This document shows, piece by piece, positions 22,658 through 34,082 of a DNA stretch of 64,000 nt. Positions within the stretch are counted from its first letter, which is position 1. Each line of letters opens with the position of its first letter. The DNA is from Zingiber officinale (taxonomy: Eukaryota; Streptophyta; Magnoliopsida; Zingiberales; Zingiberaceae). The notes below the pieces were generated by a model, which saw nothing but the letters and a program-made list of their open reading frames with translations, ran no database searches and had not been told where the DNA came from. The DNA lies in the NCBI RefSeq assembly GCF_018446385.1, contig NC_055992.1, positions 21,856,877 through 21,920,876 on the forward strand, read 5' to 3'. Both the position numbers and the translations under genes were made by a program.

Positions 22658-23754
22658 TGTAAGGGATCGGTGGCCGGCTAGAAGGGGGGTTGGATAGCTA
22701 GGTCACCCCCAACTTCTTTTCTTCTCTACAAAAGATTAGTGCACACGCGGAAATCCAACTAACTAATGAAAACAATAAAGAAAGAATACCAAATCGCTAA
22801 CAAGCTCGATGTAACGTGGTTCGGAGATTGCTTGCTCCTACTCCACGGCGTGTCCTTGAGGTGGACGAGCCCTTGATCCTTTGGTGGATCAATCCCCGGC
22901 AATCTCCGGCTAGAGCTTTCTCCTTCTCGGTGGAGCAAACCTCTCACAAAGGATCTCTTCCTCTTTACAATGATGAACTTAGGTTTAGGAGGAAGAGAGT
23001 AGGCTTGGAAGCTTTTGGGCAATGACAAGGAGTTATTCAATAAGCATGAGTAAGTTCCTTCAAGCCCCAAAGCTTCCCTTAAATAAGAGAAGAGAGTTGA
23101 TCATCATATCAACTCATCTCGGCACCGATCATGGCAAAACCATCGATCGGTGTTACGATAGAGGTAGCCAACGGCTACTTTCCACCAACGATCATTTACC
23201 GATCATTGCTAAAACTAGCGATCGGTCTGATCGATGCTAAAACTTGCAGTCGACTGCACCAGTCGACTGCCAAAACATGCAGTCGACTGCTACAGTACTG
23301 CTACAGTAACGCTACAGTCTGCTATATTAACGCTACAGTAAACCCTAAAACTTATGCTTTTACTCCGAGTACAATCTCTCGTGCACTCGTACCCTCACCC
23401 TTACGACTCTTTTGACGCTTCCTTTGCAGCTTTAACAGAACCTTCAAGCATACTTTTTTTGGCTCTCATCCCTCGGATGCATTCAAGCCTGCGGCTCGTC
23501 CTCAATGTCATCCTTCGCGTATGCCTCGAAATTGCTTCCCTCGGCCCTTATCCTCGCTGCCTTGTCCACGGTCCCTCGGATGCTTCATCCTTCACCGGAC
23601 CCGAAGCCATCAACCTGAGTCGCATGTGTATCCTGTGAACCTGCACAACTCAAATACACATATCAGATACAAGGGTGAACCTAACTTAAACTCTTTGACA
23701 CACACATCAAAACTATGATCATACCGATCAAAACCTAGGTCAATTGCACCAACA
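22658..23754 (-). mobile_element. Solo LTR of a Copia element (1097 bp)
   Basis: Read on the minus strand it starts TGTTGGTGCAATTGACC and ends ATCCCTTACA, with TG...CA ends and a perfect 5-bp duplication CTTTA. The TGTTGGTGCAA start equals that of the left Copia LTR, and the end has the same C-run plus TTCTAGCCGGC. No internal region remains, so it is a product of LTR-LTR recombination. A cluster of GCAGTCGACTGC palindromes lies at 23247-23300. Confidence 0.9.
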
Positions 23755-23862
23755 CTTTATACAATAAGACATCTTTGACTGGACAAAAACGTTTCAACCA
23801 ACAAGATATTGCTTTAGTTCAGCAAATAAAACAACTGGTTAAAACTATCCCTAAGTTAACTT

Positions 23863-23868
<6 letters not shown>
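23755..23868 (+). pseudogene. Endogenous pararetrovirus piece 4: start of RNase H
   Basis: The reading frame broken by the solo LTR resumes with LTGQKRFNQQD and ends at LPL in the CT/TA microsatellite. It is the connection between RT and RNase H in badnavirus-like polyproteins. The catalytic part of RNase H is missing. Confidence 0.75.

Positions 23869-23942
<74 letters not shown>
23869..23942. repeat. (CT)n-(TA)n microsatellite at the right end of the viral insert
   Basis: About 16 CT followed by about 20 TA units, directly between the viral sequence and repeat copy F4. Confidence 0.95.
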
Positions 23943-23945
<3 letters not shown>

Positions 23946-24373
23946 TTGAAAAAAGAAAAGAGGTGCACCGTTCCGTGCCAAGTGGCACGGAGCAAGAGCT
24001 TCTTATCCAGGGGTATAAATAAGGTTTAACATCATATATACCATATCCCCACTCAGACCTTTACAGAGAAAGTGATTTCAAGTAAATCCATGTAGGGGAG
24101 GGCCATCAGTGGGTTTTGACCAAAACCCACTGATGGACCTAGACACCTCTGATTGGACCCATTTCAGTTCGAGTGAGATTCTGACATTTCAAGCACTCCA
24201 ACGGTGTTAGCAATTCATGATTTACAGCTCTATAGATGTGGTAGCAAGTGTTGAAAAAAAAATCAGCCTCTGTTGGGCCTGATATGAGAGCATATCAGGC
24301 CCAACGTGGGGCTGATATGGTCTCCTTTCAAAAAACTTGATTCTATATCCCCCTTGCATAAAATAGTAAACAA
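23943..24373 (+). repeat. TA-associated repeat, copy F4 (3' part missing)
   Basis: It begins TCATTGAAAA after (TA)n, has GTATAAATAAGG near 24013 and a perfect hairpin at 24103-24136 (16-bp arms CCATCAGTGGGTTTTG). Similarity to F1/F2 stops after AAATAGTAAAC, where the flank of the Ulp1-like gene begins. Confidence 0.85.
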
Positions 24374-24470
24374 CGTGGCCTATTACACAATTTTAATTTG
24401 ATTCACCATAATTTTAATTTACACAAACAGTAAATCATTACAAGACTAGTCAATTATAAATTTTCATTAT

Positions 24471-27100
24471 CTACAGTTTAAAGTTTTTGTCAGACATGAT
24501 TTTATGTCCAAGTCTAAATCTATAAGCTCTCATATCAGCTTGTGTAAAGTCTACAGATCTCTGAAACATCAAACTCTCTGTATAGCGCATCATAAAAAAA
24601 AACACAATCCAACCTACAAAATAGAAGTAGTATTATAATTGTGTGAGTCTATTCTGAGCCAAAGATGATGGAACATACACAAATACTTACGATTTACTTT
24701 GTGTGGGTCCATTAACTTGTATCGTTTTAAACTCTCTCCCGGAGAAAGGTGCTAATCCTTTATGTCATATGTGATAGTATGACCAGTTTAACTCCTTAAA
24801 GAACAACACCTACATATAACAGACAATATTATTTAATACATAAGCAATGCTTATTGGATATAAGAAATGTGATACTTATAGTTTGATAAAAAACAGTGGT
24901 GTAATTTTCTGTGATGCCAAGAGAGTTATAATGAATTATTTGACATTCCTCCAGGTCCATGACCAATAAATGTCAATGATCATCATCATTGTTTAGAGGA
25001 CAAAAAATATATCTAATGGGCTTGCCCTCATCAGTTTTTGCACTTTGTTTCAATGCATTCACGTGCATCATTCCAAATAATTCCTATGCAAACAAGATAG
25101 CTTATGAGTTTACTGCATCCAATCTATATTAAAAATAATTTACAATGAGATAAGAGACATACTCGAAATCCAACCCCACAAAATATGGATGGGTGGTATG
25201 GTGAGTTAGAGTTTTTGGCTTCATTAGCAAGAATAGCCCAATAAACATTTATGCACTCCCCATTGGTATATTGCGTCCAATCAAATATTATCATAAAAGA
25301 TTGCATATCTAAAGAGAAAGTATCATTCATCCATATTGGATGCACCGTCACCCTACACACAAGGATACAGACAATGGTATTTAATAAATTTAAAGTATAT
25401 TAAATATTATTAAAAACTTCAATAATAATCATTCATTGACATGTGATTTAAGTATTTACGCTGCCAACTACCTTACCTTAACTGACTAAGCTTCAATAAT
25501 GCATCGACTATCACACCATCTTTACTCTTCTTAAAAAATGTCTTCAATTGCTGAGATAATTAAAATACTACTATGTCATTAAGGATTATAAAATAATGAC
25601 TTACATACTCTGGACCGTACCTTCAATATTTTGGTCTTGACCTTGTTAAGTTCATCACATTTTATTTCTATATGTGATGAACTTGTATCTTCGGTCTTTG
25701 ATGGTGCAGGAGCATCTAGTTCGACAGCCAGAATAATCTGTTTGCCTTTTTTTTTTTATAATATCTTATATAAACCTTCTCTGAGTTCTCTTTCTTTTAG
25801 GGCCTACACGAAAATTAGGTGGTAGTCTAGGCAGATTAGGGTCTATGCCTTCTGATGCTCGTGACTCCCCTGATACCTTGTTTTGTATGACTTGTTGGAG
25901 CTCTTTAATTTTATTTTCTGCATCGGCTATAATTTTGTCCTTTACATTTAAAATTCTGTTATCCACGTCAGAAGTGATAGTGTCACCCTTGTTGCCACTC
26001 GTATCCCGGTTCTTACGCAGTTCACTTATTTTTAGATCTTTTTCTTTAATCAGATAATCCATGTTAGCAATTATAATATCCCTTGTTGCTAAGAGATTAT
26101 CCTTTTCATCTATGATCGTTGCCAGGTTTTTATTAGCTTCCTCCAAACTCTTAGTAGCTTTATGTAATTCTTGCTTTAACCTTTCAATTTGTTCTCCCTT
26201 TTCCTTGCACTGACTACAAGCTACTGTATCTACACACTGCAGTATACCTTGTTCGGCTTGCTGTGAAGATCCTTGGCCAACCAACTCAAGAGATTCAGTT
26301 GGCGGAGCCCAGTTTGGTAGTAAATTCAACTCTGACTCTGCCAGAATTAAATCTACTAAAATTTTATCTGCATTTACACGGTCTATCAACTTTTTTACTG
26401 TGTCAACATGATAGTTAGGCCAACTCCACCGTAGTATTCTTGGCAATTTTTTAGGATGGTCTGGATGAATAATGTCGATGTGCTCACACACCCATACCTA
26501 CAATATGATAATACAAAAAAATTCATATTCATTAACAAGATCGTGATATATAGTTAATTGGACTTACAGCTAAAATATTAGGAAATCCCTTGAGCAAGGG
26601 GGCCTTGGGCGTCGAATCAGCAACCTGTGGTTTTGGTCTCAATGTAAGCTCCAAGCCAATGGAGTCTAATTGAGAAGCCATGAAACTGTATACTGCATTG
26701 CACCAGTTAAACCTAGCTAAGTTGTCAAAATCATCTACATAGTCAATTAGGGAGAGTACAAGTAATCTAAGAACACTGCTACTACCACAAAAGAGAACAG
26801 TTGCAAAAAAATACAAGATATACAGCTGACAGTACAGCTTGTCATTTGATCTCGACTTCATAATCAGTTTCTCCAACTGTTTGGCAGAACAATCCGAATC
26901 TTGAAAAAACTTCATGTACAGTGCGCTGGAGGCCTCATTTAAATCGAGACGAACTATCTCTCCATTGTCGGGTAGGGCAAGAATCAGTGCCACATCTACC
27001 TTTGTAAAATTCAGTTTCTTCCCATGGAAGATATAATTTTGTTCCTCCTGATCCCAATTATCAAACATATTCTGGACCTGAGCTCTTACAAAAGAACTAT
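24471..27100 (-). pseudogene. Ulp1-protease-family transposon gene, copy A (decayed)
   Basis: Exons are readable on the minus strand. A first exon (26568 to about 27095) has FDNWDQEEQNYIFHGKKLNFTK-like and ARFNWCNAVYSFMASQL segments. It joins by a consensus splice to a second (about 25766-26497) reading VWVCEHIDIIHP and LPRILRW, followed by a long coiled coil. Later exons show the C48 protease: YWAILANE (25124-25360) and RYIFCPLN...HLLVMD...HYNSL (about 24900-25085). A TGA replaces the residue after the presumed catalytic His (near 24979), Asn replaces the catalytic Asp, and an A9 run (24594-24602) shifts frame beside the Cys. Plant Ulp1-like genes of this kind are carried by MULEs and CACTA elements. 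Confidence 0.7.
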
Positions 27101-27680
27101 TAGGGAGGTCGAGGATCCACGAAAAATGTGTGCCTCGAATCTTCTATTCTTGTTCTATAGTCGGTTTAACAGAAATAAATTTTCTGAAGTGACAAATGGT
27201 AATTTTCCAGTTCATTCTTGTAGTTCTTCCTCTATTGACATAACTTGGATAAATTGGTCAATCAGCACTCACACTTGTCAATGCCTGTTTTGTAGTCATT
27301 GTCAACCAAGATAATGTATAACCACACACAGGAAAACAATGCTTAGATTCCGTAATAACGACTATGCTCTTATTATAACATGTCCATAATATTAACACAA
27401 ACCCTAGATGAAACCCTTAAAGAAAGAACCATTAAATGAGCAATGGCGCTACATACGAAAATGAATTTAGCACACCGGTGATGGTAGAGTCACGCTTCTA
27501 ACGGAGCTACGTAGAATGCCTTCGAGCAGACGATGACGGCTGAAGCAGGAGAGTGTGTGCTTTTGCTGTGAGTGAAACGTGGGCCTGATATCCCATATTT
27601 TTTAATTTATTCATCTCTATTTATTTGTTTGATTAATTATAATTATTTTTTAATAATAGTCATTAATATCAGGCCCAACA
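27101..27680. other. 5' flank of Ulp1-like copy A
   Basis: No clear coding region. It holds an inverted pair of the palindromic word (GTGGGCCTGATAT near 27580, ATATCAGGCCCAAC near 27667) that also marks the TA-associated repeats. Confidence 0.4.

Positions 27681-27723
<43 letters not shown>
27681..27723. repeat. (TA)n microsatellite left of copy R1
   Basis: About 21 TA units. Confidence 0.95.
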
Positions 27724-27724
<1 letters not shown>

Positions 27725-28219
27725 CTTATATGAATTTAGGAGAACCAACAACCACCATTGTATTTTTAAGAAAAATACTAAGTAGAGATTAAAGTCCATG
27801 TTGGGCCTAATATGCTCTCATACCAGGCCCACGTTGGGCCTGATATGCTCTCATATCAGACCCACGTTGGGTCTGATATTCTCTCATATCAGGCCCAATA
27901 GAGGCTGATTTTTTATTTTTTTTTCAGTACTTGCTACAACACCTACATAGCTGTAAATCATGAATTTCTAGCACTGTTGGAGTGCTTAAAATGTTAGATT
28001 CCCACTTGAACTGAAATGGGTTAAATCAGATGTGTCTAGGTCCATCAGTGGGTTTTGACCAAAACCCACTGATGGCACTCCCCTACTTGGATTTACCTGA
28101 AGTCACTTTCCCTGTAAAGGTCTCAGTGGGGAGATGGTATATATGGTGTCAAACCTTATTTACCCCTGGATAAGAAGGTCTTGCTCCGTGCCACTTGGCA
28201 CGGAACGGTGCACCTCTTT
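27724..28219 (-). repeat. TA-associated repeat, copy R1 (inverted, internal deletion)
   Basis: Inverse of F1-F4. The outer end (GAGGTGCACCGTTCCGTGCC on the minus strand) is at 28215 next to TA-rich DNA; the hairpin is at 28042-28075. With F4 it brackets Ulp1 copy A in a 4.3-kb inverted-repeat structure. Part of the unit corresponding to the region beyond the GGCCTGATAT hairpins is missing. Confidence 0.85.
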
Positions 28220-28573
28220 ATATATCTATATATATATATATATTATTTATTCAGTTTTGATGCTTTATTACATTGCCTTTTATGAGGTAATTCATAGACC
28301 ATACATATTGGAATCATATATCATTGATATTTTTGTTCTTTCTTTCTCTCATCCTTTCATTTATCTACATCTCTTTATTTTTGCTTCACAACCCAACCCA
28401 TAAATAAGATTATTTCCATAAATAAGATTTTTATAGAAAAGATTTTAGTTGCAGTTGCTACAACTATATGATTGATCCATTCATCTCATATAGTGACTGT
28501 TTCTTAGGATATTGATATTATGAAGCAATAAGTTAGTTATTAGTTTTTTTATTATACTATATATATATATATA
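28220..28573. other. AT-rich spacer between R1 and R2
   Basis: TA tracts at both ends and about 300 bp of unrecognised AT-rich DNA. Confidence 0.4.
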
Positions 28574-29390
28574 GATTAGTACTCTCATATGATCTGAATT
28601 TATTCTAGTTAATAAAAAATTGTAATTTATATCTGATTTTTGATTTCCTCATATTCTCGTTCAATAAGAAGGTTTGAGTGGGGAGGAGCCATAAATTTAA
28701 AACAATGATTCTGTATTTTGGAGAACAACAACCACCATTTTATTTTTAAGTCAAATATTAGGAATGATTCTGTATTTTGGAGAACAACAACCACCATTTT
28801 ATTTTTAAGTCAAATATTAGGTAGAGAGTAAAGGTATGTTACGATACTATTAGCCGTATCTGGCTCCCCGTGCTGTCGACTTAAACCCTATTGGAGCACC
28901 TTTAAATTTATTTTATTTAATTTTTTTTAATAAGGACCATAGTAGCACGTTTACTGTTTTATAGAAGGGGGATATAGAATCAAGTTTTTTGAAAGGAGAC
29001 CATGCCAGGCCCACGTTGGGGCTAATATGCTCTCATATCAGACCCACGTTGGGACTAATATGAGAGCATATCAGGCCCAATAGAAGCTAATTTTTTATTT
29101 TTTTTCAACACTTACTACCATATCTACAGAGCTTTAAATAATGAATTGTTAGCACCATTGGAGTGCTTGAAATGTTAGAATCCGACTCGAACCGAAATAG
29201 GTCCAATCAGAGGTGTATAGGTCCATCAGTGGGTTTTGACCAAAACCCACTGATGACCCTCCCCTACTTGGATTTACCTGAAATCACTTTCCCTGTGAAG
29301 GTCTGAGTGGGGAGATGGTACATATGATGTCAAAACTTAATTATACACCCTGGATTAGAAGGTCTTGCTCTGTGCCATTTGGCACAGAAC
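28574..29390 (-). repeat. TA-associated repeat, copy R2 (inverted, nearly full length)
   Basis: It begins ATTAGTACTCTCATATGATCTG, the inverse of the F1/F3 end, and finishes GGCACAGAAC. It has an extra perfect 59-bp tandem duplication (28704-28762 and 28763-28821) and the hairpin at about 29223-29254. Confidence 0.85.
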
Positions 29391-29899
29391 ATGTAAAGCT
29401 TGGAGTTACCAGGATAACAATCTAATTTTTTTTTCTCAATCCATATTTACATTAGAGTTGCATATTTACATGCCTAATGTAAATTTTGATGCAAACATTG
29501 TACACTTGAAACCCAATGTCATACCTATCCTACTAGGATTTCTGAAAAATCATACCCGTTACCAATGTTTTAGTTTTCAGAAGATAGATATGGTGTGCAA
29601 TATAATGATTTATATAAATTATGTCTCTTTTAATTGATAAGCACCGACATGACAATTTGGATATTGTGATTTTTAGTTCACTAATCACTATGCAATAGTA
29701 TTATTATTCTTTTGACAATTTAGTATATCCTTCTTATATGAAACATACCACTGTATTAAACCACATAGACTACATACACAGATATAAAACTACAAACACT
29801 ACCTAATAGTACCTTTACATTGCCTACCAACTTTTTGGCTTACAACGCTACCTATTTAATCCAATGTTTTACAAAACTTATCCCTCAAAATTGATACAA
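29391..29899. other. Spacer downstream of Ulp1-like copy B
   Basis: AT-rich; no gene recognised. Confidence 0.3.
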
Positions 29900-32450
29900 T
29901 TACATCAATTCTAATTTTTTCATGTCTCGTTGCTTGAAGTCCATCTTCATTTCATACAGAAGACATCGAATGTATTGGATTACAAAGAAGCCACAGTCAA
30001 GACTGTAAATAACATCACCAATTTAATGTTCAATATTTTAAATCAATATTTTCTGTTCAGAGTATTTGTTCGGCTTACCTGGCTTCTTGTTGTGGGCATT
30101 CTATTGTAAGAGACATCCATTGATCGAGGGGATAATACCTTTCAAATTTTGGATAAATAGCAGCAAGATGCTCATGACTATAGAGCTTTAAATCTGATAC
30201 CTGTAAGATTGAGGAGGTAATTTAAATTTGACATTAACTAGCACTTATACTACAATACAAACTAATACATGAATATTGGATGTTCACCGCTACATCAAAT
30301 TCATAGTTGTATTTTATTCCACTTACTAGAGAATTGTAATGATTGAACGTCATAGAATTGGTGTCGACCACCAACAAGTGGAAGTGTGCATTATCACCGC
30401 ACAATGGTATAAAAATATACCTAACCTCTTCATCATCTGAATCTGTCTTTATCACTTGTTGGAAGGCAACCTTGCTTGAGAATTTTATTAATGACTACAA
30501 ACAAGCAAATTCATACATACTTAACCATAATAAATTGTATTCAAATATTAACTATTCTCAAATAAATTCCTTACTGTGAAGAAGGTTGAACAATATATAG
30601 ACTTGTTGTATGTCCTACCAGACGAGGATGCCCTAAATAGAATCTTATAATACTTGTCAATTACCTCCCCATTTGTCAACATCTCTCCATTCACACTAGA
30701 AAAGAGGGAATACACATTTAAAGCAAAGGGTGGCTCCTCCCAAACGAATTCTTTTGTAAACCTACAAAGTATAACAATGATTATAATTCATAGAATTTAA
30801 ATAGAGAACCATATAATCATCTAAATTAGAAAAGCATATAATTGTCTTGACTTATAAATTAATTAAATCAACTATGTAATTCACATACTTTAGTTTCTCC
30901 AACACTTTTAACAAGTACGCCACATCTTGATCTTGTTTTTTTTTCCTTCGAAGTCTTAAATTGTTTCTTCACAAACTATGTCCATCAACATAAAAGAATT
31001 TTAAACAGTGAATTAAATCAAACTAATACCTATAAATTTTGCAAATATCTACTTACATCAATGACTTGTTTCCTCATTTGGTTATGTGAGGCAATCCTAT
31101 CTAAATCATTCTCTGCCTCTTCTTCAGACTCATCTTCCTTCAATTCTACAATCTCTCTTTCTTCTTCCATATCATCCACATTAATTTTTCCTTTCCCCTT
31201 CTCCAGGACATCATGTTCCTTTACACTTTTTTCCCCTCTCCTTGTCTTGAAACGTTCTCTGCAGGCTCACATATTTGTATATTTCTCCGTTGCCTCTTAG
31301 ATAAAATTTGGAGTCACAGTGGACTATCAATAGGAGTATCCCTGTAATCATAGCGACTTCTGTCACGTCCTCTCCTACTTCTTGTTGCAAAAGCTACTGG
31401 TTAACATTGAAGAACGTCTATAGACTCGCTATATTGAGATTGCACGCCTTTATTTTCTAATATTTTAAGTCTTTCATCCTATCATTCAAATGCATGTTCT
31501 CCATTGTTAGCTCCCTAATTCTGTTTGCTTGAATAATGCAATTACAACATTCCTGATTACTTTGCCTTCCTTCTTCCTTTACTTCAAACTGTGATGTCAC
31601 CCTTTCACGTGTAATGCCATCAACGCCATCAAGGTTCTCAACCAATGAATTCTCATATTGGGTAGAGATTAGGTCAATCTGAATCTGTCAAAATATTAAA
31701 ACACATGTTTAATAAATTCCTTTTAACCAAACTAAAGTCACAGTAAATCAGTAATTAAAATTTACCTTTTCAGATGAGACTCGTTCGATCATATCCCTCA
31801 CCTTACTAATATGTGAAGGAATATTCCTCCACTTATTTATTCTTGCTCCTTCTATTTTGTATGATTTTTGGATTGGAACATGCTCCAAAAACCATGCCTG
31901 ATTCACCATCACAAGTGTTAACTATTCATACATGTCCGTAAATTATTGTTAAATTTAACATCATTTTTAAACTTACTGCCAAAAGACCAGCAAAGCCCTT
32001 TAGGTAAGGGAGGTTGGTGTTAAAATGTGTTGTCCGAGTTGAAGAAAATATGTCCCCAATCTTAGGTAATTGTGAAGCCATAAATTCATGGATAGCTTCA
32101 ACCTAGTTGAATCTAGCAAGATTCTCAAAATCATCTACTATATCTATAAGACATAACGGGACCTTATATGTACTAGAAGAAAATAAGACACAAAATATAG
32201 AATTTGCAATATAATAAAACATCATCTTCTCCTTCAACGCGATTGCATAAAATCTAAGCAACTCCTCAATTCTTGATCTAGTAGCTTTTTTTTTGTTTGA
32301 GAAGTATGTTAGAAAGAGGTCACCGCATGCTTTATTTGAATTGATCGGAATCGAAGCTCCTCGATTTGCAATACCAAGGAGCAATGAAACCTCTCTTCTT
32401 GTGAAGGCAACCAGAACGCCTGACCAAGTTAAATGATTAGTTGGCATCTA
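29900..32450 (-). pseudogene. Ulp1-protease-family transposon gene, copy B
   Basis: Catalytic exons on the minus strand join with consensus splice sites: 30575-30761 (NGEVIDKYYKILF), 30288-30495 (YIFIPLCGDNAHFHLLVVD and HYNSL), 30079-30200 (ending IECPQQEA) and 29900-30002 (SLDCGFFVIQYIR, stop at 29900). The expected Gln and Cys of the C48 protease are present, the His is followed by Phe instead of Trp, and the Asp is Asn (HYNSL). Upstream are an acidic segment (about 31100-31270) and an EHVPIQKS-type exon (about 31750-31960). The first recognised exon (32103-32447) has a TAG inside the motif ARFN-x-EAIHEFMASQL, so the copy is broken at least there. Probably transposon cargo. Confidence 0.7.
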
Positions 32451-33400
32451 CAAACATATACATAAGTATTCACCACACACTGGGCCTGATATGATATAGT
32501 ATCAGGCCCACGTTAGGCCTGATACGATATAGTATCAGGCCCACGTTAGGCTTGATACGATCTCGTATCAGGCCTAAAACCTCTCGTTTGCAATAAGAAC
32601 CCACTATCACTGCCATTAGTTGACTAGATTATTCACCTTTGCAAAATATTTGATTTTACTATACAACTACTTCGTAATAAAATTACATTGTACCTGAGAA
32701 TCTGAAGGTTTGAGTACTTGAATCCCAATTTTGAAATATATTGACCAAAATACCACGGATATGCTGAATATCTTGTATGTCCAAAAAATACTAAAGGGTA
32801 ATTGCTTGATCACTGCTATGTGTCGGTCATGTAAAATCACAGATCCATGATGCCTTCCTTTCTTTGTGGATGCTTGAAAAAAACTTTTAAAGCGACTTAA
32901 TACACTGTTCCAATGCAGTTTCTGACCAACATCCACTGAACCCTAAATTTTGATAATTTATAAATTTTTAAATCATACTCGTTGAGCTTTTCAAAATCAC
33001 AGAGTTTTAGATTAACAGAGTTTCGAAAGGTGATACATTTACAGATAATTGAAGTGGAGAGGACGATACACCGGATCCCTTTCTTTGCGCCATTATGAAA
33101 GAAGATTATTGACGGAAACAATAAAACCCTACACTTGAGCCTCGCAAACGTTGGATTGGAAGGTCTAAATGCTAGATGCCGCTTGATCAAGGTACGAACA
33201 CAATACTTGGGGTTTCATTAGGGGGACGATTTCACCACAATATTGGAGTTGATATTGGAGACTTACGAAGAACACCTAGGGATGGCCGAGTTGACAGACA
33301 GAGGGAGAAAAATGACCGCAACATTATTTTTAAATCAAATTAATTCAAATTGTGGGTCGGATGCCTAGAAATTCACAACAAAGGAGGGGGCGTTGGCGGT
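32451..33400 (-). other. Upstream part of Ulp1-like copy B and flank
   Basis: Three inverted GGCCTGATA(C/T)..TATCAGGCC palindromes lie at 32479-32576, the same word family as in the TA-associated repeats. Minus-strand frames at 32667-32936 and 32897-33190 are weak and unrecognised; they may be further 5' exons or chance. Confidence 0.35.
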
Positions 33401-34082
33401 AGGGTTATAATGAGAATTTCACATGAATAAACTGCGTCTTTTGGTAAAAATCAAACTACGATACGCCTTTTATTAAATACAATATCCAAGCCACGCTTTT
33501 TGATAAATTACCGATATTTTTTAAAAATACACAAACTTAAAATGTCGCTAGAGTATAATAATAATAGTAATTATTATTATTATTATAATTAAACTTTCCA
33601 AATAAAAAATTAGTTTTTTTAGTGTGCATAAATGTGTATAAATTTTATTTTCAATTCATCAGGCTATTCAAAATTATCATTAGAAAAAAACAACTGATTC
33701 AATTGGGGTGGGACTGTATTTTGTCTTTTGGGCGGATTGATTTTGGTGATAACCGGTGCAGCTCTGCGAAATTTCCCATCGGCCCGTAGCCGGAGATTGA
33801 AGTTTCATGCACATTTTAATTATTTCTTGGAGTGAGTATTTCGTATGGTAATTGGTAAATGCTTCAAATGGTGAATTGCCGAAACGAATATGATAAATCC
33901 CGAACCGGGTGCGGGTCAAAAGAATGCTAATGTGCTTGACCCTCGAGTCTCGATCCTCTCTTCCTCGACTGCATCTTCCTCTGGCCCTATCCCCAAATCT
34001 CACCTTCGCCTGCAAGTAAACTCCCAATCACAGAACTAACTCCATACGTCGGATCATCTGTATTCCGGCGAGGCGATCGGCG
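33401..34082 (+). other. Intergenic region and probable promoter/5' UTR of the ALIX gene
   Basis: AT-rich up to about 33680, then more balanced with a CT-rich leader (TCCTCTCTTCCTCGACTGC) just before the start codon, as common in plant 5' UTRs. No definite TATA box can be chosen. Minus-strand frames here are shadows. Confidence 0.4.

Larger units (their letters stand above)
8131..23868 (+). other. Endogenous pararetrovirus (badnavirus/tungrovirus-like), decayed and nested
   Basis: Four collinear + strand pieces (8131-9713, 16974-17089, 20842-22657, 23755-23868; about 3.6 kb together) carry, in order, capsid-region sequence, two Cys/His motifs, an aspartic protease, reverse transcriptase and the start of RNase H. 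This is the order of the Badnavirus/Tungrovirus polyprotein (family Caulimoviridae). The order and the absence of an integrase separate it from LTR elements. Stops and frameshifts are frequent, no movement-protein region was recognised, and the RNase H is cut off, so it cannot encode a virus. TA-rich tracts flank both ends. Confidence 0.85.

Noticed and set aside
23943..28219. F4 and R1 as LTRs of one retrotransposon
   Set aside because: They are inverted relative to each other, whereas LTRs are direct repeats.
31061..31300. Ser-rich + strand frame
   Set aside because: It is antisense to an acidic Glu/Asp-rich exon of Ulp1-like copy B.
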